From contig NC_015138.1 of assembly GCF_000176855.2 (NCBI RefSeq), positions 1,178,001-1,242,000 on the forward strand: a stretch of 64,000 nt of DNA, written 5' to 3'. The notes below the pieces were generated by a model that ran no database searches, had not been told where the DNA came from, and was given only the letters and a program-made list of their open reading frames with translations. Every line of letters begins with the position of its first letter. Position 1 is the first letter of the stretch. Below, one piece after another: positions 52,446 through 62,600 of this stretch. Made by a program: the position numbers and the translations under genes. Source of the DNA: Paracidovorax avenae ATCC 19860. Its GTDB lineage: Bacteria > Pseudomonadota > Gammaproteobacteria > Burkholderiales > Burkholderiaceae_C.

Positions 52446-53794
52446 AGCGGCTGGGACTGGTGCTGTTCATCGTGTCGATCCACGCGGGCGACTTCCTGGT
52501 GGCCTGGCTGTACGGCGGCGGCGCGTGGCCGGAGGCCGCGCTGCTGCGGCCCGCCCGCGACGCAGCGGTGGTGGCGCTGGCAGGCCTGTGCCTGCTCACC
52601 GTGCGCATGCCCAGGGCCTTGCTGGTGCAAGTGCTGTGTTTCTGCGCCCTCGCTGCCGCGCATGCGCCGGCCGGATACCTGCACGGTCTGCCGGCCGGCA
52701 TCGTGCTCGGGTCCCTGGGCATCGTGCTCGTGCCGATGCTGTTCCTGCTGGCCGGGCATGTCTGCATGCCGCATTCACAGGACCTGCGCCTCGCCGTGCG
52801 TTGCCTGGTCTGGCTGGGCGTGGCCAGTGCCGCCTTCGGTGCGTGGGATGTGGCCCATACGGACTTCTGGGTCCACGGCGTGCGGCTGCCGGAGTATCTT
52901 TTCAATATCAAGGGCGTGCAGCCCGATGGCACCGAAAGGGACACCGGCCTGCCCTGGAACTTTTTCGGCGGCGAAGCCATGGAGCGCCGTGCGGGTGGCC
53001 TGCTGGCCGCGCCGCTGGCCCAGGGCCAGTTCCTGGTGACCGCGGCCCTGGCCGCGTTGGCGCTGTGGCAGCGCCGCTGGCCGTGGCGCGCCCTGCTGGC
53101 GTGCGCCGGCCTGCTGGCCGGCGTGTGGATGTCCGGCACCCGTGGCGCGATGCTGGCCGGTATCGTCGCCGTGATGGGCTACCTTCTGACATCGAAGGGA
53201 TTGGTCCGGTCCGCGGCCGCGCGGCTCTTCCTGGCGGGAGTGGTGCTCGCGGCATTGGCGGCCGCTTCCGTCGGCATCGTGGTGGCCTCCGTGAACTTCC
53301 GCGACGGCTCCACGATCGGCCATTGGCTGGCGCTGCAGCGCAACCTGGCCGAGCTGCACCAGGTGCTGCTGCTGGGCGGGGGGGTGGGGCGCCAGAGCGC
53401 GCTGGCGGCCCGCCAATCGCTGGCCGACCTGGGTGGCGGAGAAGGCGCGCTGTTCAGCATCGCCTACCAGATCGGGATACCCGGCGCGTTGCTGTTCCTG
53501 TCCATCGTGGGCTGGTGCCTGCGCCGGTTGTGGGGGGCCTACCGGCTGCAGCGCGACCCCGTGCTGCTGGCGGCTTTCTGGCTGCTTTGCGGCATCATGA
53601 CCACCTTCGTTTCCTCGGAAAACGGGCTGACCGTTTCGGGGGCGGGCGGATTCTGGTTGCTGCTCGGCGGCGTGCTGCGCCATGCCGCTGCCGCCAGGAC
53701 CGCGGTGCCCGGGGTGTTCCCCCGGGAGGCACCAGTTTCCGGGGCTCCGGCTGGAGCGCGGGGGCGTCAGCCGGCTGGCGGAACAGGGGGATGA
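52442..53794 (+). CDS. O-antigen polymerase/ligase-like membrane protein (Wzy_C type)
   Basis: A 450-residue protein with about 11 hydrophobic segments from LVLFIVSIHAGDFLVAWLY to the final helices, and a long periplasmic loop at about residues 140-195 between helices 5 and 6 (FNIKGVQPDGTERDTGLPWNFF). The GTRGAMLAG motif near residue 225 is the RG pair of the Wzy/WaaL superfamily. It probably polymerises repeat units; a second related gene at 55649 may be ligase or polymerase. Start by ATGA overlap. A Pro/Gly/Ala-rich cytosolic tail follows the last helix. Confidence 0.75.
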   Translation: MKRLGLVLFIVSIHAGDFLVAWLYGGGAWPEAALLRPARDAAVVALAGLCLLTVRMPRALLVQVLCFCALAAAHAPAGYLHGLPAGIVLGSLGIVLVPMLFLLAGHVCMPHSQDLRLAVRCLVWLGVASAAFGAWDVAHTDFWVHGVRLPEYLFNIKGVQPDGTERDTGLPWNFFGGEAMERRAGGLLAAPLAQGQFLVTAALAALALWQRRWPWRALLACAGLLAGVWMSGTRGAMLAGIVAVMGYLLTSKGLVRSAAARLFLAGVVLAALAAASVGIVVASVNFRDGSTIGHWLALQRNLAELHQVLLLGGGVGRQSALAARQSLADLGGGEGALFSIAYQIGIPGALLFLSIVGWCLRRLWGAYRLQRDPVLLAAFWLLCGIMTTFVSSENGLTVSGAGGFWLLLGGVLRHAAAARTAVPGVFPREAPVSGAPAGARGRQPAGGTGG

Positions 53795-54873
53795 GCCGGA
53801 TGCGGATATTGCATGTGTACAAGGATTTCGCGCCGCATGCCGGCGGCGGCGGCGTGGCTCGCCACATCCATGGACTGGCCGTTCTGGCATCGCGGGGCGG
53901 CAACGCGCTGCGGGTGGCCGCGCCGCAGGCGCAGGGCAGCAATGCCCATGGATATGTGACCGTGCAGACCGGTGCCGGCGGGTTGTGGCGCCAGGTCGGC
54001 TGGGCGGACGTGGTGCACGTGCACGGAGCGCGCGTTCCCGTCGCCGGACTGGCCGCGGCGATCGCCTGGCTGCGTGGCCGGCGCCTGGTCTACACGCCCC
54101 ATTGCTACTACGACGACGATATCGGGCTGGGGAAGCGCCTGCGCAAGTGGGGCTGGGATCTGGTGGTCGAGCGCCTGCTCCTGCGGGGCGCGGACCGCGT
54201 GGTGCTCCTGTCCGGCTACTGGGTGGATTACCTTCGCCGGCGCGGCATGGCGCCGCGTCGTCCGGTGGTGCTGCCCAATGCCGTACTGGAGGCCGAACTG
54301 GTCGCGCCTCCCGGCGATGCGCCCCGGCTGGAAGGCGCTCCCGCATTGCTGTCCGTGGGGCGGCTCGATGCCGTCAAGCGCCTGCACGATGCCGTCGCCG
54401 TGCTGGCGCATCCGGGAATGGAGGCGGCGGTGCTGCATGTGGTGGGGCTGGGCCCGGACCGGGGCCGGCTGGAGGAGGTCGCCCGGTCGCTCGGGGTGGC
54501 CGCGCGCGTGCGCTTTTACGGGTTCGTCGCCGATGCCTCCGTCGCGGCGATGGCCGCGGGCGCGGACGTTTTCGTGATGCCATCGGCCGCCGAGGGCATG
54601 CCGACGGTCCTGATAGAGATGCTTTTGCTCGGGTGTCCCGTGGCGGCCAGCGACATTCCCGGCAATCGCCCGGTGCTCGAAGAGGCCGGCCTGCCGCAGG
54701 CGCTCTACCCGCTCGGCGACGTCGCGGCGCTGGCGCGGTGCATCGGGCTGCAGCGGCAGCAGCGGGTCACGGCCTCCACATCGGCGCGCATACGGGAGCG
54801 GTTCACATGGGAAGGGTTGCGCCCGCGCGTGCTCGACCTCTATGGTGCGCTTGCTCCGGAGGCCGCTCCTTGA
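53791..54873 (+). CDS. Glycosyltransferase family 4-type
   Basis: A 360-residue GT-B glycosyltransferase. N-terminal ILHVYKDFAPHAGGGGVARHIHGLA is the acceptor domain start; the C-terminal nucleotide-sugar domain has ALLSVGRLDAVKRLHDAV near residue 190 and the E-x7-E motif region MPSAAEGMPTVLIEMLLLGCPVAASDIPGNRPV near 265. This is the GT4 pattern of mannosyl/glucosyl transferases working on lipid-linked oligosaccharide at the inner leaflet. Start at 53791 overlaps the polymerase stop. Sugar donor not determinable. Confidence 0.85.
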   Translation: MSRMRILHVYKDFAPHAGGGGVARHIHGLAVLASRGGNALRVAAPQAQGSNAHGYVTVQTGAGGLWRQVGWADVVHVHGARVPVAGLAAAIAWLRGRRLVYTPHCYYDDDIGLGKRLRKWGWDLVVERLLLRGADRVVLLSGYWVDYLRRRGMAPRRPVVLPNAVLEAELVAPPGDAPRLEGAPALLSVGRLDAVKRLHDAVAVLAHPGMEAAVLHVVGLGPDRGRLEEVARSLGVAARVRFYGFVADASVAAMAAGADVFVMPSAAEGMPTVLIEMLLLGCPVAASDIPGNRPVLEEAGLPQALYPLGDVAALARCIGLQRQQRVTASTSARIRERFTWEGLRPRVLDLYGALAPEAAP

Positions 54874-55652
54874 CCACCGGTTCCGTCCGACTGCGGTTTT
54901 TCGGCTGCCCGCTGGATCTCGTTCCGCCCGCGCAACTGCTGCAGCGCGCGCAGGCCGCCGCCGAGGGCGGCGAGCGTATCCGCATCGAGGGGCTCAACGT
55001 CGCCAAGCTGGTCGATGCGCGCACGCAGGGGCCGCTGCGCGCTGCGCTGGAGGAGGCCGAACTGGTCCACATCGACGGCAGTGGCATCGGCATCGGCCTG
55101 CGCTGGCTGGGCGCCGTGCCGCCGCCGCGGCGGGCAGGCATCGACCTGATGCAGGACCTGTGCGACCAGGCCGCCCGATCCGGGTCCGGGGTCTATCTCC
55201 TGGGTGCACGGCCCGCCGTGGTGGAGGCCGCCGCCGCCCGCCTGTGCGCCGCCCACCCCGGATTGCGCATGGCCGGTGCGAGGGATGGCTATTTCACCGA
55301 TGCCGAGGCGCCCGGCATCGTGCGGGAGATCTGCACCTCGGGCGCGCGCTACCTCTTCATCGGTATCAGTTCACCCCGGAAGGAACTGTTCCTGCAGCGA
55401 TACTGGAACGAACTGGGCGTGGCGCTCGCCATGGGCGTGGGCGGATCGTTCGACGTGCTGTCCGGGATGCTGCCGCGGGCGCCGCACTGGATGCAGCGGT
55501 TCGGGATGGAGTGGCTGTTCCGGCTGATCCAGGAGCCGCGTCGCCTGGCATGGCGCTACCTGCGCACCAATGCCGTGTTCCTGTGGCTGCTGCTGCGTGC
55601 CCGCCTGAGCCGGCGCCATCGTGCACGGGCGATCGTGCCCTGCGGACAATGA
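54870..55652 (+). CDS. WecG/TagA/CpsF-family glycosyltransferase
   Basis: A 260-residue protein of the WecG/TagA/CpsF family, which adds ManNAcA, ManNAc or similar residues to lipid-linked intermediates. The opening RFFGCPLDLV, the IEGLNVAKLVDA segment, HIDGSGIGIGLRWLG (catalytic region), YLFIGISSPRKELFL and MGVGGSFDVLSGMLPRAPHWMQRFGMEWLFRLIQEPRRLAWRYLR near the C-terminus are family hallmarks. The start is TTG at 54870 with GGAGG seven bases upstream, overlapping the preceding stop (TTGA). It ends at the next membrane gene by ATGA overlap. Confidence 0.88.
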   Translation: MTTGSVRLRFFGCPLDLVPPAQLLQRAQAAAEGGERIRIEGLNVAKLVDARTQGPLRAALEEAELVHIDGSGIGIGLRWLGAVPPPRRAGIDLMQDLCDQAARSGSGVYLLGARPAVVEAAAARLCAAHPGLRMAGARDGYFTDAEAPGIVREICTSGARYLFIGISSPRKELFLQRYWNELGVALAMGVGGSFDVLSGMLPRAPHWMQRFGMEWLFRLIQEPRRLAWRYLRTNAVFLWLLLRARLSRRHRARAIVPCGQ

Positions 55653-56935
55653 CGGGGCTGGCTGTGCCATCGGGAGGTGCTGTACGGCAGCCGTCGCAGG
55701 TCCTGCTGGTAGCGGCCTGCCTGGCTGCCTATCTGCTGTTCTGCCTGCAGCAGGTGGTGGTTGCGGGCGGTGCCGGCGGCGGCCTGTCGCTGGGGTCGGT
55801 GGTCCTGCTCGGCTGCATGTCGGCAGTCTCCGCCTGGGCGCTGTGGCGGCAAGGCGTGCCCCCTTTCCTATTCAGGCCGCTGCTGGCAATCCTTGCCTGC
55901 ATGGCGGTGCTGGCGGCGGCGGTGCTTGCGTCCGGACATGCGTCGCTCGCGTTCCGTTTCGCCGTGCGCTATGCCACCGCCCTGCTGGCGCTGTGGGCCA
56001 TGCTCAATCTGGCCGTGGCCTGCCCGCGGTGGCCGCGTGCGGCAACGCTCGCGGCGTTGCTCGCCCTGTGGCTCAACCTGGCGCTGGGCGTGGCCGTGCT
56101 GGTGCGGTGGCCGCCGGCCCTGCGCTTCTCGCTGGCATTCCATGCGGAGGACACGTTCAAGTACCTGCCGCGCATTTCGGGCATGTACGAGCATCCGGCG
56201 CTGCTGGCCGCTTCCTCGCTGGTGGTGGCACTGCTCGTGCTGCAGTTGCATCGCCGCGGGGAGCTGGGCCGCGCGGCGCTGGCGCTGGCGCTGCTGGGCG
56301 CTGCCGCCGCGCTCGCGCTGACCCAGGTGCGCAACGCACTGCTGCCGGCCGGGCTCCTGCTGGCCTGGTGCGCCTGGCCGCATTCCGGCCTGTCGCGCCT
56401 GCATCGCCACCTGGCCACGGGGGCTCTGCTCGGTCTGGCAGCCATCGCCGGGCTGGTGCTCTGGCAGCGCTACGCCGACATGGCCAGTGCTTCGCGGGAA
56501 AACCTGCTGACCGCCGTATCGCTGGGCCGGACCTATCTCTGGGCCGGTGCGGTCGAGGCGTGGCGCGGCCATCCCTGGTTCGGGCTGGGGCCAGGGGTGT
56601 TCCAGTTCCTGGTGCCCGACTACACCGGCGGCCGCTTCCTGCGCGGTGAACTGCACGCACACAACCTGGTGCTGGCCGCCCTGTCGGAGACAGGGCTGTT
56701 CGGACTGTTGGCCGGACTGGGCCTGTTGCATGCCCTGTGGGCACCGCTCCTGCAGGCCGGTGGCGGCATGCGCCGCTGGGCGCTTGCCTGGCTCTGCCTG
56801 CTGCTCGGGATGGGGTTGTTCGATTTCTACCTGCCGTTCTATCCGTTTTCGCTGCACGCGGCGCTCGCGGTGGCAGTGCTGTATGCGATGGCGCGGAAGA
56901 TGCCGCGCCGCCCGGATCCCGATCCCCCGCGGTGA
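55649..56935 (+). CDS. Second O-antigen ligase/polymerase-like membrane protein
   Basis: A 428-residue integral membrane protein with about 11 helices and a Wzy_C/WaaL-type core: AEDTFKYLPRISGMYEHPALLAASS near residue 170, the basic QVRNALLPAG motif near residue 228, and GHPWFGLGPGVFQFLVPDYTGG near 305 in the large periplasmic loop, followed by LHAHNLVLAALSETG, a histidine motif seen in ligases. It is likely the ligase that transfers the finished chain, or a second polymerase. It is the last plus-strand gene, convergent with the sugar transferase, and only 14 nt separate their ends. Confidence 0.75.
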   Translation: MTGLAVPSGGAVRQPSQVLLVAACLAAYLLFCLQQVVVAGGAGGGLSLGSVVLLGCMSAVSAWALWRQGVPPFLFRPLLAILACMAVLAAAVLASGHASLAFRFAVRYATALLALWAMLNLAVACPRWPRAATLAALLALWLNLALGVAVLVRWPPALRFSLAFHAEDTFKYLPRISGMYEHPALLAASSLVVALLVLQLHRRGELGRAALALALLGAAAALALTQVRNALLPAGLLLAWCAWPHSGLSRLHRHLATGALLGLAAIAGLVLWQRYADMASASRENLLTAVSLGRTYLWAGAVEAWRGHPWFGLGPGVFQFLVPDYTGGRFLRGELHAHNLVLAALSETGLFGLLAGLGLLHALWAPLLQAGGGMRRWALAWLCLLLGMGLFDFYLPFYPFSLHAALAVAVLYAMARKMPRRPDPDPPR

Positions 56936-56949
56936 TCCGTCGCCCCGGT

Positions 56950-58356
<1,407 letters not shown>

Positions 58357-58582
58357 GGATGGCCCTCTCTCTGCCCGCTGGTGGGGCCGCCGGTGCGGCG
58401 CTCTGCGCGCAACCGGCCCGCCGCGGTGTCCACGGGCCGGGCTTCCAGGGAGAACGCCGGGCCGATGCGGTTGCCTGAATGCCTCAGCGGCTCGATAGCC
58501 AGAATGATGTCCACTGCCCGCCGCCTCCGTTGGGGCTTAGTGTATCGAGCGCCCGGGCGGGCGGATCCCCGGAGCGCGGAAT

Positions 58583-59818
58583 CTAGCCGGCGAGCAGGTC
58601 GTGCAGCGCCCGCGCGATCACTTTGGTGGCGCTCCGCAGGTCCTCGAGCTCCACGCGCTCGTCCGCGCGCTTGGCGTGCGATTCGAGCACGGTGCGCGGG
58701 CCGGCGCCGTAGATCACGCCCGGAATGCCGCGCTCCACGTAGAGCCGCACGTCGGTGTAGAGCGGCGTGCCCACGGCCGGCGGACGCTCGCCGAACACGG
58801 CTTCGGCATGGCGCTGGATCGCGTCCACCAGGGGGCGGTTGCCCGCCAGCGGGGTCATCGCGTTGGCCAGCAGCAGGCGGCGCACTTCCACGCGGATGCC
58901 CTCGCAGCCAGCGGCGGCCTCGTCGATCACGCGGCGGATCGCGGCTTCCACTTCCACGGGGTTTTCTTCCGGGATCATGCGGCGGTCGAGCTTGAAGACC
59001 ACCTTGCCGGGCACGACGTTGGTGTTCGTGCCGCCTTCGATGCGGCCCACGTTCAGGTAGGGGTGCTTGATGCCCTCGACCTTCGACGTGACCTGCCGGT
59101 AGGCGGTGTTCTGCTGGTAGAGCGCGTTCAGGATGTGCACGGCCCCCTGCAGCGCATCGACGCCCGTGTGCGGCACGGCGGCATGGGCCATCTTGCCGTG
59201 CAAGGTCACTTCCATCTGCAGGCAGCCGTTGTGCGCGGTGACCACCTCGTAGCTGAAGCCCGCGGCGATCATCAGGTCGGGCTTCGTCAGCCCTTGCGCG
59301 AGCAGCCAGCCCGGGCCGAGCTCGCCGCCGAATTCCTCGTCGTAGGTGAAGTGCAGTTCCACCGCGCCTTTCGCGGGTGGGGCGACCGCTTCCAGCGCAC
59401 GCACCGCGAAGGTGAACGAGGCGAAATCGCTCTTGCTCACCGCCGTCGCGCGGCCGTACATCTTTCCGTCGACGATCTCGGCGCCGTACGGGTCATGCGT
59501 CCAGCCTTCCCCGGGCGGCACGACGTCGCCGTGCGCGTTGAGCGCGACTGTCGGGCCGCCCGCGCCGTAGGGGCGGCGCACGATCAGGTTGGTCACCGAT
59601 TCCATGCCGTAGGCGCGCACTTCGGCGTCGGGCACGGCGTGCTTCTCGGCCGCGTAGCCGAAGCCCTGCAGCAGTTCCGCGGTGCGTTCGGCGTGCGGCG
59701 CGTTGTTGCCCGGGGGCGTGTCGGTGGGCACGCGCACGAGGGCCTGCAGGAACTGCACCTCCTCGTCGAAGTGCCGATCGATCCAGGCGTCGATGTCTGC
59801 GTAGGTGCTGCTGCTCAT
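58583..59818 (-). CDS. M20-family metallohydrolase
   Basis: A 411-residue M20 peptidase/amidohydrolase family enzyme (ArgE/DapE relatives). Metal-ligand stretches are ALNAHGDVVPPGEGWTHDP near residue 90, FTYDEEFGGELGPG near 157 (catalytic Glu pair), GKMAHAAVPHTGVDA near 205 and VLESHAKRADERVE near 385. Three other enzymes in the operon act on allantoin intermediates, so it may hydrolyse a ureido compound, for instance a carbamoyl or ureidoglycolate-type substrate, but an ordinary peptidase or deacylase is equally possible. Its start overlaps the fused enzyme's stop (ATGA). Confidence 0.82.
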   Translation of the reverse strand: MSSSTYADIDAWIDRHFDEEVQFLQALVRVPTDTPPGNNAPHAERTAELLQGFGYAAEKHAVPDAEVRAYGMESVTNLIVRRPYGAGGPTVALNAHGDVVPPGEGWTHDPYGAEIVDGKMYGRATAVSKSDFASFTFAVRALEAVAPPAKGAVELHFTYDEEFGGELGPGWLLAQGLTKPDLMIAAGFSYEVVTAHNGCLQMEVTLHGKMAHAAVPHTGVDALQGAVHILNALYQQNTAYRQVTSKVEGIKHPYLNVGRIEGGTNTNVVPGKVVFKLDRRMIPEENPVEVEAAIRRVIDEAAAGCEGIRVEVRRLLLANAMTPLAGNRPLVDAIQRHAEAVFGERPPAVGTPLYTDVRLYVERGIPGVIYGAGPRTVLESHAKRADERVELEDLRSATKVIARALHDLLAG

Positions 59819-61596
59819 GGGTTCTGTTCTTGGGCGAGTTGGTTCAGGAGATGGGAGAACGCCTCCACGGCGAGCTGCATGTCGTCGCTCGTGGTGCTTT
59901 CCAGGGGGTTGTGGCTGATGCCGCCGTTCTGGCCGCGCACGAACAGCATCGCCTGCGGCAGGATCTCGTGCAGCTTCATCGCGTCGTGGCCGGCACCGCT
60001 CGGCATCCGGAAAACCGGCAGCCCCGCGGCCTCGACCGCGGCTTCCCAGCGCTGCTGCCAGGCCGGTGCGCTGGGCGCGGCGCTGGCCTGCATGGAGCGC
60101 CGGGCCGTATGGCGCAGGCCGCGGCGGCCGGCGATCGCCTCCAGTTCGGCCAGCACGTCGGCGACGAGCGCATCGCGCTGCGCGTCGGTGGGTGCGCGCA
60201 GGTCCAGGCTGAATGTGCAACGGCCGGGAACCACGTTGACGGAGCCCCCGGGCACCTGCAACTGCCCGATGGTGCCCACCGAGTCGCCGTCCTGCGCGGC
60301 GCGGCGCTCCACGTAGAGCGCCAGCTCCGCCACGGCGGTGGCCGCGTCGCGCCGGCGGTCCATGGGCGTGGTGCCGGCATGGCTCGCCACGCCCAGCATC
60401 TCGCACAGGTAGCGTGCGCTGCCGTTGATGGAGGTGACGACGCCCAGCGGCAGTCCGAGTTCATTGAGCACCGGCCCCTGTTCGATGTGGACCTCCACGA
60501 AGCCCAGGTAGGCGGCCGGGTCGCGCCGCAGCTTCGGGATGTCATCGATGCACAGGCCGGCATGCTGCATGGCTTCGCGCAGGGTGACTCCGTCGGCGTC
60601 GCGCTGGTCCAGCCATTCGGGGCGGAAGTCGCCGATCAGCGCGCCGGAGCCGAGGAAGGTGGCGGCGTAGCGCTGGCCTTCCTCCTCGGCGAAGCCCACT
60701 ACCTCGATGCCGAAGGGCAGGCGGCGCCCCGCGCGGTGCAGCTCGCGCACGCAGGTCATGGGCACGAAGATGCCTAAGCGCCCGTCGTACTTGCCGCCGT
60801 TGCGCACGGTGTCGTAGTGGCTGCCGGTCATGAGCCATTTCTGCCCGGCGGGAGTGGCCGCGTGGTAGCGCCCGACCACGTTGCCCACGGCATCCACCTC
60901 GACCTCGTCGAAACCGCAGTCCCGCATCCAGTGGCTGATGCGCTGCGCGCAGGCCCGGTGCGCGTCGGTCAGGTAGGTGACGGTGAGCTGGCCCTTCTCG
61001 GCAAAGCCCGGGTCGCTGTGCTGCGCGAGCTTTTCCTGCCAGTCCCAGACGTCGTTGCCCAGCACCGGCTCCACGCCGAACTTGTCGTTCAGGCGGATCT
61101 CGGCGATGCGGTGGATGTTGCGCAGCGCCTCGGCGAACTCGGCGTCCGGGTGGCTGTCCAGGCGCCGGGCGAAGGTCTCGATGATCTCCTGGCGAGGCAG
61201 GCCCGTGCCGCGCGGGCCGCGCACGGCCAGGATGAACGGGAAGCCGAAGCGCGCGTTGTAGTCGGCATTGAGCTGCTGCAGGCGCTCGAATTCCTCCGGC
61301 GTGCAGTGCGTGAGTCCCGCCCGGGACTGCTCACCGGTCGATTCGGCCGTGAGCGAGCGCGCCACCATGGCCTTGCCGGCCAGCTCGGGGTGGGCACGGA
61401 TCAGGGCCAGCTGCGCCTCGCGCGGGGCCTGGTCCAGCACGCGTACCAGGGCGTGCTTGAACTGCGCGAGCGTGCGGAAGGGGCGCGCGGACAGCGCGGC
61501 CCCGGCGATCCAGGGCGAATGCTCGTACAGGCCGTCCAGCATGCGCGCGGCTTCGTCCGCGGGTGCGGCGTTGAGCTGTTCGAGGGTCAGGGTCAT
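59815..61596 (-). CDS. Fused OHCU decarboxylase (UraD)-allantoate amidohydrolase
   Basis: A 593-residue bifunctional protein. Residues about 1-170 match UraD, which decarboxylates 2-oxo-4-hydroxy-4-carboxy-5-ureidoimidazoline to S-allantoin: LIRAHPELAGKA has the catalytic His, and FPFILAVRGPRG follows. Residues about 180-593 match allantoate amidohydrolase of the M20/AllC-HyuC type: GSHYDTVRNGGKYDGRLG, GFAEEEGQRYAATFLGS, VEVHIEQGPVL, ASHAGTTPMDRRRDAA and SGAGHDAMKLHE. The enzymes bracket allantoinase in the pathway, and allantoinase itself is the coupled upstream gene. Start at 61596 has GGAGGCG. Such fusions occur in proteobacteria but are not universal. Confidence 0.9.
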   Translation of the reverse strand: MTLTLEQLNAAPADEAARMLDGLYEHSPWIAGAALSARPFRTLAQFKHALVRVLDQAPREAQLALIRAHPELAGKAMVARSLTAESTGEQSRAGLTHCTPEEFERLQQLNADYNARFGFPFILAVRGPRGTGLPRQEIIETFARRLDSHPDAEFAEALRNIHRIAEIRLNDKFGVEPVLGNDVWDWQEKLAQHSDPGFAEKGQLTVTYLTDAHRACAQRISHWMRDCGFDEVEVDAVGNVVGRYHAATPAGQKWLMTGSHYDTVRNGGKYDGRLGIFVPMTCVRELHRAGRRLPFGIEVVGFAEEEGQRYAATFLGSGALIGDFRPEWLDQRDADGVTLREAMQHAGLCIDDIPKLRRDPAAYLGFVEVHIEQGPVLNELGLPLGVVTSINGSARYLCEMLGVASHAGTTPMDRRRDAATAVAELALYVERRAAQDGDSVGTIGQLQVPGGSVNVVPGRCTFSLDLRAPTDAQRDALVADVLAELEAIAGRRGLRHTARRSMQASAAPSAPAWQQRWEAAVEAAGLPVFRMPSGAGHDAMKLHEILPQAMLFVRGQNGGISHNPLESTTSDDMQLAVEAFSHLLNQLAQEQNP

Positions 61597-62561
61597 GGCG
61601 TCGCCTCCGGGCAGGGATGGGTCGCGGCCCAGTGGCGCGCGATGTCGATGCGGCGGCACACCCAGGCGTGCTCGTGGCGCTGGACGTGGTCGAGGAAGCG
61701 CTGCAGCGCCGTGATGCGGCCCGGGCGGCCCAGCAGGCGGCAGTGCATGCCGATGCTCATCATCTTCGGGCGGTCGTCACCACCGGGATCGCCTTCGGCA
61801 TAGAGCGCGTCGAAGGTGTCCTTCATGTACTGGAAGAACGGGTCGGCGTGTGAGTAACCCTGGGGCAGCGCGAAGCGCATGTCGTTGCAGTCGAGCGTGT
61901 AGGGCACGATGAGTTGCGTGGCATCGGTGCCGTCGGTCTTCTTCACCTTCATCCAGAAGGGCAGGTCGTCGCCGTAGTAGTCGCTGTCGTAGGCGAAGCC
62001 GCCGTAGTCCGCCACCAGGCGGCGGGTGTTGGGGCTGTCGCGGCCGGTGTACCAGCCCAGCGGGCGCTCACCCGTGAGGCGCCGGATGATGTCCATGGCC
62101 TCGGCCATGTGGGCGCGCTCCACGTCCTCGGGCACGTTCTGGTAGTGGATCCACTTCAGGCCGTGGCAGGCGATGTCGTGGCCCAGCTCGGCGAAGGCGG
62201 CGGTCACTTCCGGGTGGCGCTGCAGCGCCGTCGCCACGCCGAAGACGGTGAGCGGCAGCCCGCGCCGCTCGAACTCGCGCAGCAGGCGCCAGACACCCGC
62301 GCGCGAGCCGTACTCGTAGATGCCTTCCATGCTGATGTGGCGGTCGGGGTAGCTGGCCGGGTTGAACATCTCCGAGAGGAACTGCTCGCTGCCCGCGTCG
62401 CCGTGCAGGGTGGCGTTCTCGCCGCCTTCCTCGTAGTTCAGCACGAACTGCACGGCGATGCGTGCGCCCCCGGGCCAGCGCGCGTGCGGCGGATTGCGCC
62501 CGTAGCCCACGAGGTCGCGCGGGTAGGGCAGGGTGGCGTCGTAGAGCGGCGGTGCGGTCAT
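61593..62561 (-). CDS. puuE: Allantoinase PuuE
   Basis: A 322-residue protein of the polysaccharide-deacetylase-like, cofactor-independent allantoinase family PuuE, which hydrolyses allantoin to allantoate. Typical stretches are LPYPRDLVGYGRNPPHARWPGGARIAVQFVLNYEEGGENATLHGD, GSRAGVWRLLREF, HDIACHGLKWIHYQ, GWYTGRDSPNTRRLV and SDYYGDDLPFW. Length is normal. Its stop overlaps the fused enzyme start (ATGA) and it begins 39 nt after the GntR stop. With UraD and AAH it makes a near-complete allantoin unit; a urate oxidase and HIU hydrolase are not in this window. Confidence 0.92.
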   Translation of the reverse strand: MTAPPLYDATLPYPRDLVGYGRNPPHARWPGGARIAVQFVLNYEEGGENATLHGDAGSEQFLSEMFNPASYPDRHISMEGIYEYGSRAGVWRLLREFERRGLPLTVFGVATALQRHPEVTAAFAELGHDIACHGLKWIHYQNVPEDVERAHMAEAMDIIRRLTGERPLGWYTGRDSPNTRRLVADYGGFAYDSDYYGDDLPFWMKVKKTDGTDATQLIVPYTLDCNDMRFALPQGYSHADPFFQYMKDTFDALYAEGDPGGDDRPKMMSIGMHCRLLGRPGRITALQRFLDHVQRHEHAWVCRRIDIARHWAATHPCPEATP

Positions 62562-62600
62562 GGCGGTGGCGGCGTTGGGAAAAAGAGGGCTGCAGGGGGA

